A DNA stretch of 64,000 bases from Sphingomonas lacusdianchii (GCF_022664395.1 NZ_JAKRET010000007.1:180932-244931), one strand, 5' to 3'. Counted from the stretch's first letter, positions 1 to 9,929 are shown. Notes: a model not told the origin generated them from the letters alone. Program-made: numbers and translations.

Positions 1-3
1 CAA

Positions 4-783
4 TCATCGCGCCGCGGTCTTGACCGGTGTCGCTGCTGCGGCCGGTGCCGCCGTGCTGCCCGGAATTCCTTCGAGCAACTGGCTGATCCGCTTCTGCGCA
101 CCCTCCGGTGTCCGCACGTCGCCGCCCATCGCATTGTCGGCGTTCAGCCAGACCAGCTCGCCGGTCTTCAGGTCGACCAGCCCGGCATAGCCGGCATGTT
201 CGCCGGACTTGACGTTGATGCCAGGCCCGAGCAGCGCCATGACCTGCAGGATCTTGCGCCCGGTCGATCCGTACGCGTCCTTGTTGTACAGGAACAGCGC
301 ATAGTCGGCGTCCTTGGCGCCGGGCAGCGCGGCGATGCCGCTGCCCAGCGTCCAGTCGAACACGCTCGACTTGTTGTCGCGCTTCTTGGTCGGCAGGCGG
401 TTGCCGGGGAAGAACTGGTAGTTGATGACCGACTGCGACACCGCCGCGAACAGGCCGGCATATTCCGCAACCAGCTGCGCATCGGCGCCATAGCTTTCAG
501 GGGCGGAAATCACCTTGTTGCCCAGCCGCTGCTGCTGTTCGGCAAGTGCGGCTTCGAGGTTCTTGCGCGCCTGTTCGGTCCAGTCGCCATTGGGTTCGAA
601 CATGCCGCCGGTCGACTGCGCACCGACCGATACGGTCGGGCGGAAGACGAGGATCGTCTTGCCGCTGCCGGCGGGCAGTTCGAACCCGGCCTTTGCCGCG
701 GTGCGTTCCTGCGCACGCGCGTCCACGACCGCCAACGACAACACCGCCGCAACCGCGACGGCCAGCATTCGACCAACGTACAT
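4..783 (-). CDS. Secreted protein of unknown function
   Basis: Protein of 259 residues that I do not assign to a family. The first ~25 residues form a clear Sec signal peptide (MYVGRMLAV start, hydrophobic core, cleavage near DARAQ), so it is probably periplasmic. The mature part has no cysteines or membrane segments that I can see and ends in an Ala/Pro-rich tail. The open frame continues upstream to 1545 but that part is antisense to the aminotransferase; the ATG at 783 directly before the signal peptide is the sensible start. Gene ends 3 bases from the window edge and appears complete. Confidence 0.7.
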   Translation of the reverse strand: MYVGRMLAVAVAAVLSLAVVDARAQERTAAKAGFELPAGSGKTILVFRPTVSVGAQSTGGMFEPNGDWTEQARKNLEAALAEQQQRLGNKVISAPESYGADAQLVAEYAGLFAAVSQSVINYQFFPGNRLPTKKRDNKSSVFDWTLGSGIAALPGAKDADYALFLYNKDAYGSTGRKILQVMALLGPGINVKSGEHAGYAGLVDLKTGELVWLNADNAMGGDVRTPEGAQKRISQLLEGIPGSTAAPAAAATPVKTAAR

Positions 784-881
784 GAAGCCCCCCAGCTCGA
801 TATACGGTCGACGATATCGCCGCGACCGGCGCTCCGCAAGCCGGTGGCGGCGGGCAGACCGCTCCGTTTCGGTGCGGTCGG

Positions 882-2072
882 TCAGACGATACCGGCGCGC
901 CCCAGATCGACCAGCGCTTCGCCGAAGCGGGCGATGTCGCCCGGTGCGAAGCCGGCGATATTGATCCGGCCCGATCCCGCCATGTAGATGCCGTGCGTCG
1001 CGCGCAGCCATTCGATCTGCGACGGCGACAGCGGCAGCGTGGCGAACATGCCCTTGCCCCGGCCAAGCGGCGCCAGATCGATCGATCCCGCCCGTCCGAT
1101 CGCGGCCAGTTCGGCGCGCAGCCCCTGCAACCGGCTGCGCAACGCATCGAGTTCGCGGCGCCAGTCGGCGGCGAGCTGTTCGTCCTCCAGCACGATCCGC
1201 ACCGCCGCCGCGCCATGATCGGGCGGCATCGACCAGTTGGCACGTGCCAGCGCCAGCAGGTTCGACAGGACGATATTGCGCGCTTCCGCATCGGGCACGG
1301 TCGCCCACAATGCGCCGGTGCGTTCGCGATACAGCCCGAAATTCTTGTCGCAGGAATAGGCGACCAGCGCGAACGGCACGGCGTCCAGCACCGCGCGCGT
1401 CCCCGCCGCGTCGGTCGTCATGTCGTCGCTTAGCCCCTGATAGGCGAGGTCGATGAACGGCACGAGCCGGCTGTCGGCGATGGCGGCGGCGATCGCCCGC
1501 CAATCGTCGGGCGTCGGATCGATGCCGGTCGGATTGTGGCAGCAACCGTGCAGCAGGATCGCGTCGCCTGCCTCCGCCTGTCCGATCGCGGCCTGCACGG
1601 CGGGCAGGTCGACCGACTGCGCATCCATGTCGAACATGGCGTGGGGAACGACGACGATCCCGGCGGCGGCAAATACCGGCGCATGATTGGCCCAGCTCGG
1701 CTGCCCGATCAGGATGCGGCGCACCCCCGCCTTGGCCAGCAGTTCCGCGCCCAGCCGCAGCGCACCGGTGCCGCCCGGCGTCTGCAATCCGCAGCGGCGA
1801 TCGGCCGTCGGGGCGGGGCCGAACACCAGCGGTTCGAGCAGCGCGACAAAACCCTTGTCGCCCTCCGGCCCCAGATACGCCTTGCTGTCCTGCGTCGCGA
1901 TCAGCCGCATTTCGGCCTGCTTCACCGCCTGCATCACCGGGGTATGGCCGTGATCGTCGCGAAACACGCCGACGCCCAGGTCGATCTTGTGGGCACGCGG
2001 ATCGGCCCGGAACGCGCCGATCAGGCGCAACAGGGAATCGGCGGGCTGGGCGACGAGCGAACGAAACGGCAT
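882..2072 (-). CDS. Aromatic/aspartate aminotransferase, class I
   Basis: PLP enzyme of the AspC/TyrB group (about 396 residues, normal length), transferring the amino group of aspartate or aromatic amino acids to 2-oxoglutarate. Visible marks: GGTGALR in the cofactor domain, HGCCHNPTGIDP (substrate/PLP motif), D and Y in FIDLAYQG, the Schiff-base lysine in SCDKNFGLY followed by the RERTG arginine. Two in-frame ATGs occur; the one at 2072 has GGGGA five bases upstream and is preferred over 2078. Stands alone. Which amino acid it prefers cannot be told from sequence. Confidence 0.9.
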   Translation of the reverse strand: MPFRSLVAQPADSLLRLIGAFRADPRAHKIDLGVGVFRDDHGHTPVMQAVKQAEMRLIATQDSKAYLGPEGDKGFVALLEPLVFGPAPTADRRCGLQTPGGTGALRLGAELLAKAGVRRILIGQPSWANHAPVFAAAGIVVVPHAMFDMDAQSVDLPAVQAAIGQAEAGDAILLHGCCHNPTGIDPTPDDWRAIAAAIADSRLVPFIDLAYQGLSDDMTTDAAGTRAVLDAVPFALVAYSCDKNFGLYRERTGALWATVPDAEARNIVLSNLLALARANWSMPPDHGAAAVRIVLEDEQLAADWRRELDALRSRLQGLRAELAAIGRAGSIDLAPLGRGKGMFATLPLSPSQIEWLRATHGIYMAGSGRINIAGFAPGDIARFGEALVDLGRAGIV

Positions 2073-2161
2073 GAACATCCCCGAAATGGCGGTAACGCCG
2101 CGCCTATAGGCCGATCGATGCGGCGAAGGCAGGAAAAAGCGGCGTTACACCTTTCGGACGA

Positions 2162-2416
2162 TTACCCTTCTTGCCCGGCCAGATAGCGTTCGAGATCGTC
2201 GCTGCCGCCGATGCGTTCGCCATCGATGAATATCTGCGGGGTCGTATCGACGCCCTGTTCGGCCTTGAACGCGTCGACCTCCTCGCGCGATCGCAGGATC
2301 CGGTCGTCGACGCTATAGCCGGCCGATTGCAGCAACTGCTTGGCATGGACGCCGAACGGACAGATGTGATCGGGCAGGACCATGCGATAGAGGGTGGCGT
2401 TCAACGTCTCGGCCAT
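2162..2416 (-). CDS. Glutaredoxin-like protein with CPFG site
   Basis: 84-residue thioredoxin-fold protein of the glutaredoxin family. It has one active-site cysteine in CPFG where dithiol glutaredoxins have CPYC, then TPQIFIDGERIGG (the cis-proline and glutathione-binding loop) and DDLERYLA at the end. The N-terminal strand (TLYRMVLPDHICPFG) is longer than in classical glutaredoxins. ATG at 2416 has AAGGA six bases upstream. Likely a cytoplasmic glutathione-dependent thiol protein; with one cysteine it may act as a monothiol enzyme or GST-like protein rather than a disulfide reductase. Confidence 0.8.
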   Translation of the reverse strand: MAETLNATLYRMVLPDHICPFGVHAKQLLQSAGYSVDDRILRSREEVDAFKAEQGVDTTPQIFIDGERIGGSDDLERYLAGQEG

Positions 2417-2518
2417 GGTGAAATCCTTCTGGAACAGACAGTCACCGGCACAGCGTCCGGACCGTCCCCCGGTTCCGCCGTTGCCGTTTCCGGCGCCACG
2501 CCCTAGCTAGGAGTGATG

Positions 2519-3202
2519 ATGGAGGATGCGATGGCCCCGCTGGCACCTGCCGATTTGACGCTCGACGAACTGCGCGCCGCGCTCGCGCCGCTGGTCGCGG
2601 CCAATGCTGCGTTCGACGGCTGGAACGACAAGGCGGTCGCGGCGGCGGCGCAGACCTTCGGCGCCGATGGCGACGTCGCGCGCCTCGCCTATGCCGGTGG
2701 CGCCGTCGACATGATCGACGCATGGTTCGGCGAGATCGACCGGCGGATGATCGAGGCGCTGCCCGCCGACCGTCTGTCGGCGATGAAGATCCGCCAACGC
2801 ATCACCGCGCTGGTCGAGGCGCGGCTGGCGGCGGTAGCGGGCGAGCGCGAGGCGCTGCGCCGGGCGATGGCGATCCTCGCCATGCCACAGAATGTCGCAC
2901 GCGCCGCGAGGCTCGGCTGGCGGACGGTCGACCTGATGTGGCGGCTGGCCGGCGACAGCGCGACCGACTACAACCATTATACCAAGCGGGCGATGCTCGG
3001 TGCGGTCTATGCCGCGACCGTCACCGTCTTCCTCGACGATGAAAGCGGCGGCCATGCCGATACCCGCGCCTTCCTCGCGCGGCGGATCGACGGCATCATG
3101 CGCTTCGAGAAGTTCAAGGGGCGCATGCTGGCATCGCGCGATCCCGAACGGCGGCTGAGCTTGTCGCGGTTCGTCGGGCGATTGCGCTATCCCGCTGTGT
3201 GA
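2519..3202 (+). CDS. COQ9-family protein
   Basis: About 227 residues, all-helical, TetR-like N-terminal half followed by the COQ9 signature region (helices around DLMWRLAGDSATDYNHYTKR and the closing FEKFK segment). COQ9 proteins bind lipid and assist ubiquinone synthesis in mitochondria and alphaproteobacteria, acting with the Coq7 hydroxylase; here that role is inferred. Several starts are stacked (GTG 2513, ATG 2516, 2519, 2531); AGGAG at 2508-2512 best serves 2519, and GGAGG at 2521-2525 would serve 2531. The neighbours are unrelated to quinone synthesis, although ubiG and a polyprenyl synthase lie elsewhere in the window. Confidence 0.85.
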   Translation: MEDAMAPLAPADLTLDELRAALAPLVAANAAFDGWNDKAVAAAAQTFGADGDVARLAYAGGAVDMIDAWFGEIDRRMIEALPADRLSAMKIRQRITALVEARLAAVAGEREALRRAMAILAMPQNVARAARLGWRTVDLMWRLAGDSATDYNHYTKRAMLGAVYAATVTVFLDDESGGHADTRAFLARRIDGIMRFEKFKGRMLASRDPERRLSLSRFVGRLRYPAV

Positions 3203-3236
3203 CGGCGAAAGAATCCGCTTTCCTTGGGCGGCGCTT

Positions 3237-3255
3237 ATTGCTAATTAGTCGCAAT
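3237..3255 (+). promoter_or_regulatory. Fur-like palindrome over the feoA promoter and start
   Basis: ATTGC and GCAAT form 5-bp inverted arms around an AT-rich centre (TAATTAGT), resembling alphaproteobacterial Fur operators. TAATTA at 3242-3247 could be a -10 box; six bases later comes the A of the feoA ATG at 3254, which is the spacing of a leaderless transcript. Iron control of feoAB by Fur is well known in other bacteria; this site is inferred. Confidence 0.45.
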
Positions 3256-3511
3256 GCTTGCTCCCAACCTCAATCTCGCCCAGTTGCCGCGCACCCAGCA
3301 GGCGACGGTCGCGTCGATCGAATGGGAGCGGATGTCGCCGACCGAGGCGCGACGCCTGCGCGAATTCGGTCTGGATGAGGGCGTCGATATCGAACTGCTC
3401 CACCGTGCGATGTTGGCCGGCGGACCGCTTGCCTGCCGGATCGGGCGGATGACCGTTGCGTTGCGTGCCCATGTCGCCGGCGCGATCCGCGTCGCACCGT
3501 TGGCAGGCTGA
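3254..3511 (+). CDS. feoA: Ferrous iron transport protein A
   Basis: 85-residue SH3-like FeoA protein, the small cytoplasmic partner of FeoB. Recognised from the order QLPRTQQATV, EARRLREFGLDEGVDIELL, GGPLACRIGRMTVALR, which is the FeoA core. No ribosome-binding site precedes the ATG at 3254 and no later ATG would leave a whole domain, so the mRNA may be leaderless. feoB follows 11 bases after the stop, so the two form an operon, probably repressed by iron through the palindrome at 3237-3255. Confidence 0.9.
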   Translation: MLAPNLNLAQLPRTQQATVASIEWERMSPTEARRLREFGLDEGVDIELLHRAMLAGGPLACRIGRMTVALRAHVAGAIRVAPLAG

Positions 3512-3522
3512 CCGGACCCGAC

Positions 3523-5376
3523 GTGAACCCCGCACCTCTGGTAGCACTTGTCGGCAATCCCAATGCCGGCAAGACCGCGCTGTTCAACGCGCTGACCGGT
3601 GCCCGGCAAAAGGTCGGCAACTATCCCGGCGTTACCGTCGAACGCCATTCGGGTCGCCTCGCGCTCGACGACGGGCGACCGGTCGAGTTGGTCGACCTGC
3701 CTGGTACCTACAGCCTCGATCCCTCCAGCCCCGATGAAGCGGTCACGCGCGACGTCGTGCTCGGGCGGCAGGCGGGCGAGCGGGTGCCCGATGCGATGAT
3801 CGTCGTCGCCGATGCGACCAATCTCGACAATCACCTCCGCTTCGTCCTCCAGCTGAAGTCGCTCGGGCGGCCGATGGTGCTGGCGCTCAACATGATCGAC
3901 ATGGCGGCGCGCGACGGGTTGAAGATCGACCTGGCCGTGCTGTCCGCCGAACTCGACCTGCCGGTCGTGGCGACCGTGGCCGTGCGCAAGCGCGGGCTCG
4001 ACGAATTGCGCGCAGCGCTGGCTGCCGCGCTGTCGGGGGGTGCGCGATCGGCACCGATCGACGAGGTCGACGCCGATATCCGCCATTTCCAGCGCGAGGC
4101 GCGCCGCATCGCCCGCACCGCGGTGGTCGAACAGCCCCGCTCGCGCGCGGTGACCCGCGGCGTCGACCGCATCGCGCTGCACCCGGTCGCCGGCCCGATC
4201 CTGCTGCTCGCCATCCTGTTCGTCATGTTCCAGGCGGTGTTCAGCTGGTCCGAAGCGCCGATCGGCTGGATCGAGGGCGCGCAGGGCTGGTTGGCCGACA
4301 CCACAGTGGCGACGCTGCCCGACAATTTCCTGCGTGACCTGCTGGTCGAAGGGGTCATCAACGGCGTCGGATCGGTCGTTGTGTTCCTGCCGCAGATCCT
4401 GATCCTGTTCGTGTTCATCCTGCTGCTCGAGGCATCGGGATATATGGTCCGCGCCGCCTTCCTGATGGACCGATTGATGAGCGGGGTCGGCCTGTCGGGC
4501 CGCGCCTTCATCCCGCTGCTGTCGTCCTTCGCCTGCGCGATTCCCGGCATCATGGCGACGCGCTCGATCGACGATCCGAAGGAACGGCTGACCACGATCC
4601 TGATCGCGCCGCTGATGACCTGTTCGGCGCGGCTGCCGGTCTATGCGGTGATCATCGGCGCGTTCATCCCGGCGCGGCAGGTGCTGCCGGGCGTGGGGTT
4701 GCAGGGGCTGGTGCTGCTGGTGCTGTACCTGACCGGCATATTGGGCGCGGTCATCGCGGCCTTCGTCCTGCGCCGGACCGCGACCAAGGGCGTGGGCGGC
4801 GGTTTCCTGATGGAAATGCCGCGCTATCAGCTGCCCTCGATCCGCGACATCGCGATCGGGCTGTGGCAGCGTGCCTATGTCTTCCTGCGCCGCGCCGGCA
4901 CGATCATCCTGCAGGTCACGGTCGCCTTGTGGCTGCTCACCTCCTACCCGGTCGCACCGGCGGGGGTGAAGCAGTCCGAATATTCGATCGCCGGGCGGAT
5001 CGCGTCGGGGCTGGAGGTCGTGCTGCGGCCGATCGGCTTCAACCATGAAATGTCGCTGGCGGTGATCCCTGCGATGGCCGCGCGCGAAGTCGCGGTGTCG
5101 GCGCTCCAGACCGTCTACGCCATCGACGCGGCGGATGAAGAACAGGGTGCGCAGGAACTGGGCGGGCGGCTGGCCGGGCGCTGGAGCCTTGCCACCGCGC
5201 TCGCCTTCCTCGCGTGGTTCGTGTTCGCGCCGCAATGCCTGTCGACCATCGCGGTCGCGCGGCGCGAGACCAATGGCTGGAAATGGCCGCTGGTGATGAT
5301 CGGCTATCTCTTCGCGCTGGCCTATATCGCGGCGGGCGCGACCTATTGGACGGCGGTCGCCTTCGGGTTGGGGTGA
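3523..5376 (+). CDS. feoB: Ferrous iron transporter B
   Basis: 617-residue Fe(II) transporter of the inner membrane. Residues 1-170 are the cytoplasmic G domain with G1 GNPNAGKT, a switch region VGNYPGVTVE, G3 DLPGTYSL and G4 NMID. Residues ~225-617 hold the polytopic part with two Gate-like halves; the conserved cysteine is in SFACAIPGIMATR and a second is in LMTCSARLPVY. Start is GTG at 3523. It is shorter than E. coli FeoB (773 residues) but of the usual size for the compact proteobacterial form. A palindromic repeat follows the stop. Confidence 0.95.
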   Translation: MNPAPLVALVGNPNAGKTALFNALTGARQKVGNYPGVTVERHSGRLALDDGRPVELVDLPGTYSLDPSSPDEAVTRDVVLGRQAGERVPDAMIVVADATNLDNHLRFVLQLKSLGRPMVLALNMIDMAARDGLKIDLAVLSAELDLPVVATVAVRKRGLDELRAALAAALSGGARSAPIDEVDADIRHFQREARRIARTAVVEQPRSRAVTRGVDRIALHPVAGPILLLAILFVMFQAVFSWSEAPIGWIEGAQGWLADTTVATLPDNFLRDLLVEGVINGVGSVVVFLPQILILFVFILLLEASGYMVRAAFLMDRLMSGVGLSGRAFIPLLSSFACAIPGIMATRSIDDPKERLTTILIAPLMTCSARLPVYAVIIGAFIPARQVLPGVGLQGLVLLVLYLTGILGAVIAAFVLRRTATKGVGGGFLMEMPRYQLPSIRDIAIGLWQRAYVFLRRAGTIILQVTVALWLLTSYPVAPAGVKQSEYSIAGRIASGLEVVLRPIGFNHEMSLAVIPAMAAREVAVSALQTVYAIDAADEEQGAQELGGRLAGRWSLATALAFLAWFVFAPQCLSTIAVARRETNGWKWPLVMIGYLFALAYIAAGATYWTAVAFGLG

Positions 5377-5391
5377 TTGATGCAATCAAGC

Positions 5392-5507
5392 CCGTTCGTG
5401 CTGAGTAGGGGCTGAGCGCAGTCGAAGACCCGTATCGAAGCACTTGGCCGCAGACGGTCCTTCGATACGCCGTTTCGACAGGCTCAACGGCTACTCAGGA
5501 CGAACGG
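5392..5507. repeat. 116-bp palindromic repeat, copy 1
   Basis: Outer arms CCGTTCGTGCTGAGTAG and CTACTCAGGACGAACGG pair over 16 of 17 bases; inner arms CGTATCGAAG and CTTCGATACG also pair. The unit lies between the convergent genes feoB and the DUF4169 gene. A second copy lies at 7392-7506, between ssb and the GH30 gene. It may work as a bidirectional terminator or as a REP-like mobile palindrome. Confidence 0.85.
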
Positions 5508-5525
5508 CGTCGTTGATGATCGGGA

Positions 5526-5702
5526 TTACTCTTCCCGCTTCACCCCATCCAGCAACGCCTTACGCCGCGCGGCATCGGCGTCGTCGCGTGCCTTCTCGAC
5601 GGCGGTCCGTCCGAACTTTGCGCGGTTGGCGTCGGCTTCATGGGCACGTTCCGCCTTGGCGGGGGCCTTGCGGAAACGGTTGAGGTTGATGACGTCGCCC
5701 AT
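5526..5702 (-). CDS. Small DUF4169-family protein
   Basis: 58 residues, strongly charged, beginning GDVINLNRFRK and continuing with an Ala/Arg/Lys/Glu-rich helix containing KFGRT. This is the DUF4169 pattern common in alphaproteobacteria; its function is unknown. The ATG at 5702 is chosen because the family begins here; the frame stays open upstream to 5948 without family similarity. No partner gene is evident. Confidence 0.75.
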   Translation of the reverse strand: MGDVINLNRFRKAPAKAERAHEADANRAKFGRTAVEKARDDADAARRKALLDGVKREE

Positions 5703-5821
5703 CGCGGTTCCTTTCGACGTGAAATCTGCCGCGCGACCGCCGGATTGACCAGTCCGAAACGCATGTTGCCGCAAATGATGCCACGGCGTAGCGGGCGCAG
5801 CCGGGGAAGGGCGATAGGCGG

Positions 5822-6739
<918 letters not shown>

Positions 6740-6806
6740 CGCTCTGGCAATGCGCGGCGCACTCGCATAACAGCGACGATCAGGTTTCGAACGAGGAATT
6801 TCAGCG

Positions 6807-7373
6807 ATGGCTGGTAGCGTCAACAAGGTCATTCTGGTGGGCAATCTGGGCCGCGACCCCGAGTCGCGCTCGTTCCAGAATGGCGGCAAGGTGGTGAACC
6901 TGCGCATTGCCACGTCGGAATCGTGGAAGGACCGCAATTCCGGCGAGCGCAAGGAAAAGACCGAATGGCATTCGGTCGCGATCTTCAACGAAGGGCTGGC
7001 CAACGTCGCCGAACGCTTCCTGCGCAAGGGCTCGAAAGTCTATATCGAAGGCCAGCTCCAGACGCGGAAGTGGCAGGACCAGAACGGTCAGGACAAGTAC
7101 AGCACCGAAATCGTGTTGCAGGGCTTCAACAGCGTGCTGACGATGCTCGACGGTCCCGGCGGTGGTCAGGGCGGCGGCGGTGCGCGCAGTGGCGGTGGCG
7201 ACTTTGGCGGCGGTGACGATTTCGGCGGCGGCGCAGGCGGCGGCTATGGCGGTGGCCAGAGCGGCGGATCGCGTGGCGGTGGCAGCGGGGGCGGTTACAA
7301 CTCGGGCGGTAACAAGGGCGGCAATTTCGGCGGCGGCTTCGGCGACGATCTCGACGACGACGTTCCGTTCTGA
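6807..7373 (+). CDS. ssb: Single-stranded DNA-binding protein
   Basis: 188 residues. OB fold in residues 1-110 ([15 protein letters not shown] start, [26 protein letters not shown]), then a Gly-rich disordered linker and the acidic tip DDLDDDVPF that binds replication and repair partners. Protects single-stranded DNA in replication, recombination and repair. GAGGAA upstream supports the ATG at 6807. A palindromic repeat follows the stop. Confidence 0.97.
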   Translation: MAGSVNKVILVGNLGRDPESRSFQNGGKVVNLRIATSESWKDRNSGERKEKTEWHSVAIFNEGLANVAERFLRKGSKVYIEGQLQTRKWQDQNGQDKYSTEIVLQGFNSVLTMLDGPGGGQGGGGARSGGGDFGGGDDFGGGAGGGYGGGQSGGSRGGGSGGGYNSGGNKGGNFGGGFGDDLDDDVPF

Positions 7374-7391
7374 TCGGGCAATGGCTCGGCT

Positions 7392-7506
7392 CCGTTCGTG
7401 CTGCGTAGCAGCCGAGCTTGTCGAAGATCCGTATCGAAGCATCCGTCGTTGAACGGTCCTTCGATACGCTGTTTCGGCAAGCTCAACCGCTACGGAGGAC
7501 GAACGG
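7392..7506. repeat. 115-bp palindromic repeat, copy 2
   Basis: Second copy of the element at 5392-5507. Arms CCGTTCGTGCTGCGTAG and CTACGGAGGACGAACGG. Where the left arm differs from copy 1 (GAG to GCG), the right arm has also changed, so pairing is largely kept; this points to selection on or recent spread of the hairpin. It again lies between convergent genes. Confidence 0.85.
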
Positions 7507-7512
7507 CATCGA

Positions 7513-9003
7513 TCAGCGGCGCAGGACGAAGGTCGTGACCGACCGGGGTTGCGCGACCATCATGCTCCCCGCGACCGGCGCGGCATTATGCGTCGCGTCA
7601 GTCACCACCGTTTCCGACAGGCGATAACCGGCAGTGGCCAGCGACAGGTCGCGGCGGACGACACCGGCGTTCACATGCACTACCACCAGTGTCGCGCCAT
7701 CGGGCGACAGCGCGGCGATGCTGTCGATATCGTCGATCGGCACCAGCCGGTAACCGGGCCGGACATAGCGGCTGAAATTGGCCATCGCCCAATATTTGCG
7801 GGTGATGTGGATCGCCTGCGGACCCGGCGCGGATGCGGCCAGGTCCATCTTGATCAATCCCCAGTTCGATCCCGGCTTGCCGTTGCGCCCGCTCAGCGTC
7901 TCGACCGCCTGCCAGAACACCCAGGCCGCCGGTTCCAGCCGCCGGAAATCACCGACCAGATGCTCGGCGAAGGCGAGCGGCGTCGTCATGCTCTCGAAAT
8001 TTTCGAGGTCCTTGTCGGCGCTCATGTCGTGCTCGCTCATCCACAACCGGATGTTGGCGGCACGCGCGATGTCGCGGACGGCGCTCTGGTGCGTGTTGCC
8101 ATAGCTATGGACGTTCAACTGCCCGACCCGCGCCCGCGTCGCCGCGCTCCAGCCCGCCCAGTCGGCGACGAACAGCGTCGAATTGGTTTCGTCGGGGGCG
8201 GCGATCACCGTCTTCAGCCCACGTGCCTTCAGCGCCACGTCGGCGGCGTCGATCATTTGTCCCTGTCGCGCCGGGCTCCAATGCGCGCCTTCCTGCGTAT
8301 TGGCGGCGAACCAGTAATCGGTATTCGGCTCGTTGACCGGCGATAGCGTGCGGAAGGTGATGCGGTGGCGGCGCTGCAATTCGTCGACCACGCGCGCCAG
8401 ATAGGCCGCGAACTGTGGCTCGGCACCGGGGCGCAGATTGTCGTCGGTCCCCTTGGTCGCGCCCGATACCCGCCCGCTGACGGTCATGAACCAGGGCGGT
8501 GAGTTGGAGAATGCCTCGAAGATCGGCTGGCGGACGCGGCTGCGGATCGCATCCAGCCACCAGCGCTGACGGGCATCGGCCGACCAGCCCCACATCGCCG
8601 GATCGTCGGGACGCCACCAATCGGTACCCGTAGCGCCGGCCGGTCGCCGCCAGAACCCTGGCACGGCGGCACCGGTGCGCAGATAGGGCGGCGTATCGGC
8701 GGCATTGCCCCCGCCGATATTGTAGCGCGCGATCGTCCAGCCGAGCCCGTCCGGTCCATAGAACAGATCGGCCAGCCGCTCGCGCGTCGCATCGGGATAA
8801 CCGCCGGTGACGTTCGCGAACCAGGCAAGCGCCGTGCCCCAGCCTTCGAAGGTCGTGCCGGGCCGGTCGGTTGCGACATGCAACCTGATCGCGACCGTTG
8901 CCGGTGCCGCCTTGGTCGGCGCCTGCGCCGCTGCCGGCACGGTCATGCCGGCCAGAAGCAGCGCCGCCGCCAGTTTTCGCATCGTCCGCTGCCGTACCGC
9001 CAT
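7513..9003 (-). CDS. GH30-like endo-beta-1,6-galactanase, secreted
   Basis: About 496 residues: signal peptide (RKLAAALLLAGM...AAAQA), then a (beta/alpha)8 domain and a C-terminal beta domain. FEGWGTALAWFANV, RYNIGGGN, FSNSPPWFMT and the acid/base glutamate in SPVNEPNTDYWF match the GH30 galactanase group; SEHD near residue 330 probably carries the nucleophile. Expected to cut beta-1,6-galactan in the periplasm or outside. AGAGG seven bases before the third of three ATGs favours 9003 over 9027. The operator at 9017-9027 is just upstream, and gntR precedes it on the same strand. Confidence 0.8.
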   Translation of the reverse strand: MAVRQRTMRKLAAALLLAGMTVPAAAQAPTKAAPATVAIRLHVATDRPGTTFEGWGTALAWFANVTGGYPDATRERLADLFYGPDGLGWTIARYNIGGGNAADTPPYLRTGAAVPGFWRRPAGATGTDWWRPDDPAMWGWSADARQRWWLDAIRSRVRQPIFEAFSNSPPWFMTVSGRVSGATKGTDDNLRPGAEPQFAAYLARVVDELQRRHRITFRTLSPVNEPNTDYWFAANTQEGAHWSPARQGQMIDAADVALKARGLKTVIAAPDETNSTLFVADWAGWSAATRARVGQLNVHSYGNTHQSAVRDIARAANIRLWMSEHDMSADKDLENFESMTTPLAFAEHLVGDFRRLEPAAWVFWQAVETLSGRNGKPGSNWGLIKMDLAASAPGPQAIHITRKYWAMANFSRYVRPGYRLVPIDDIDSIAALSPDGATLVVVHVNAGVVRRDLSLATAGYRLSETVVTDATHNAAPVAGSMMVAQPRSVTTFVLRR

Positions 9004-9016
9004 CATCATTCCTCTA

Positions 9017-9027
9017 TTGTCGGACAA
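9017..9027. promoter_or_regulatory. Regulator palindrome TTGTCGGACAA before GH30 gene
   Basis: Perfect odd-centred palindrome TTGTC-G-GACAA, 13 bases upstream of the GH30 start. The same core occurs at 15058-15068 and variants at 9833-9843 and 9860-9870. Such sites fit the 9-11 bp palindromes bound by GntR/FadR-type regulators; the adjacent gntR gene is the obvious candidate. Confidence 0.65.
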
Positions 9028-9065
9028 GTATCACATGGTGGACGGCCGGTCCATTTACTGAAACG

Positions 9066-9791
9066 TCATCCGATCGATGACTGCGTATCCTCGCGCGCCT
9101 GTTGCAACAGCGCGACCGTCGCTTCGCGCGCGCCCGCCGCATCCCCGCCGGCGATCGCCCCGAACAGCTGCCGATGCTGCGGGATCGAATCGCGCGGCTG
9201 CCGGCTCTTGCGGTGCTTGAACATCGTCGTCCACCGCACTGCCGCCCCAATACTCCCCGCCAGACTGACCAGCAGTTCGTTCGCGGTCGCCTCGAGGATG
9301 ATGTGGTGGAAACGTTGATCGGCGGCCTGTCCGGTCGCGCTGGCAAGGCCATGGCGCGCCATTTCCTCCAGCGCATGGCCCATTTGTGACAATTGCTCGC
9401 CGGTACGCAGTTGCGCCGCCAGTTCTGCAGCGGCGGGTTCGACGATCATCCGCAATTGGAAGAGATTGTCGACGAAACCGGCGGGCGGCTCCCCTTCGAA
9501 CATCCATGCCAGCACGTCGGGATCGAGCAGGTTCCACCGCGCGCGGTCGCATATGCGGGTGCCGGTCTTCGGCTTGCTGACGATCAGTCCCTTGCCCGAC
9601 AACATCCGCAGCGCTTCGCGCACCACACCGCGCGAAATGCCGCGCTGTTCGGCTAGATCATATTCGCCGGGCAGGATCGACCCAGGCGGATAGCGCCCGG
9701 TGACGATGGCGATGCCGATATCGCGTGCCGTCTGCGCGTGCGCCGATGCCGTGTTCCGGTCGTTCGTCAATGCTGTGCCTCGCTCATGCAC
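9066..9791 (-). CDS. GntR/FadR-family regulator (FCD domain)
   Basis: 241 residues from GTG 9791 (a TTG about 24 bases downstream is a possible start). Residues ~20-85 form the winged helix (GSILPGEYDLAEQRGISRGVVREALRML), the rest an FCD effector domain with the metal/ligand residues Asp and His in DQRFHHIIL and PQHRQLF. FCD regulators usually bind sugar acids and leave DNA on binding. It sits between the GH30 gene and the TonB receptor gene, so it probably represses this polysaccharide locus and perhaps itself through the TTGTCnGACAA sites. Confidence 0.9.
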   Translation of the reverse strand: MHERGTALTNDRNTASAHAQTARDIGIAIVTGRYPPGSILPGEYDLAEQRGISRGVVREALRMLSGKGLIVSKPKTGTRICDRARWNLLDPDVLAWMFEGEPPAGFVDNLFQLRMIVEPAAAELAAQLRTGEQLSQMGHALEEMARHGLASATGQAADQRFHHIILEATANELLVSLAGSIGAAVRWTTMFKHRKSRQPRDSIPQHRQLFGAIAGGDAAGAREATVALLQQAREDTQSSIG

Positions 9792-9832
9792 CGCTACCCT
9801 GAAGCAATCCGAAAAATCGTCAACACGGTATA

Positions 9833-9870
9833 TTGTTTAACAAATAGGATACGGTTATTAAGTCGGACAA
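9833..9870 (+). promoter_or_regulatory. TonB-receptor promoter with two operator-like palindromes
   Basis: TTGTTT (9833-9838), a 17-base spacer and TATTAA (9856-9861) make a plausible promoter. TTGTTTAACAA (9833-9843) is a palindrome covering the -35, and AAGTCGGACAA (9860-9870) overlaps the -10 end; their centres are 27 bases apart. Both resemble the perfect sites at 9017 and 15058. Binding here would block RNA polymerase. Confidence 0.55.
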
Positions 9871-9929
9871 CTGGACGGCGTCACGACGCGATCATGCGCG
9901 GCGACCGCCCGGTAAAGGGGAGGATGACG

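Noticed and set aside
3241..5385. Minus-strand open frame of 714 codons opposite feoB
   Set aside because: Antisense shadow; rich in Arg, Gln, Asp and His, no family similarity.
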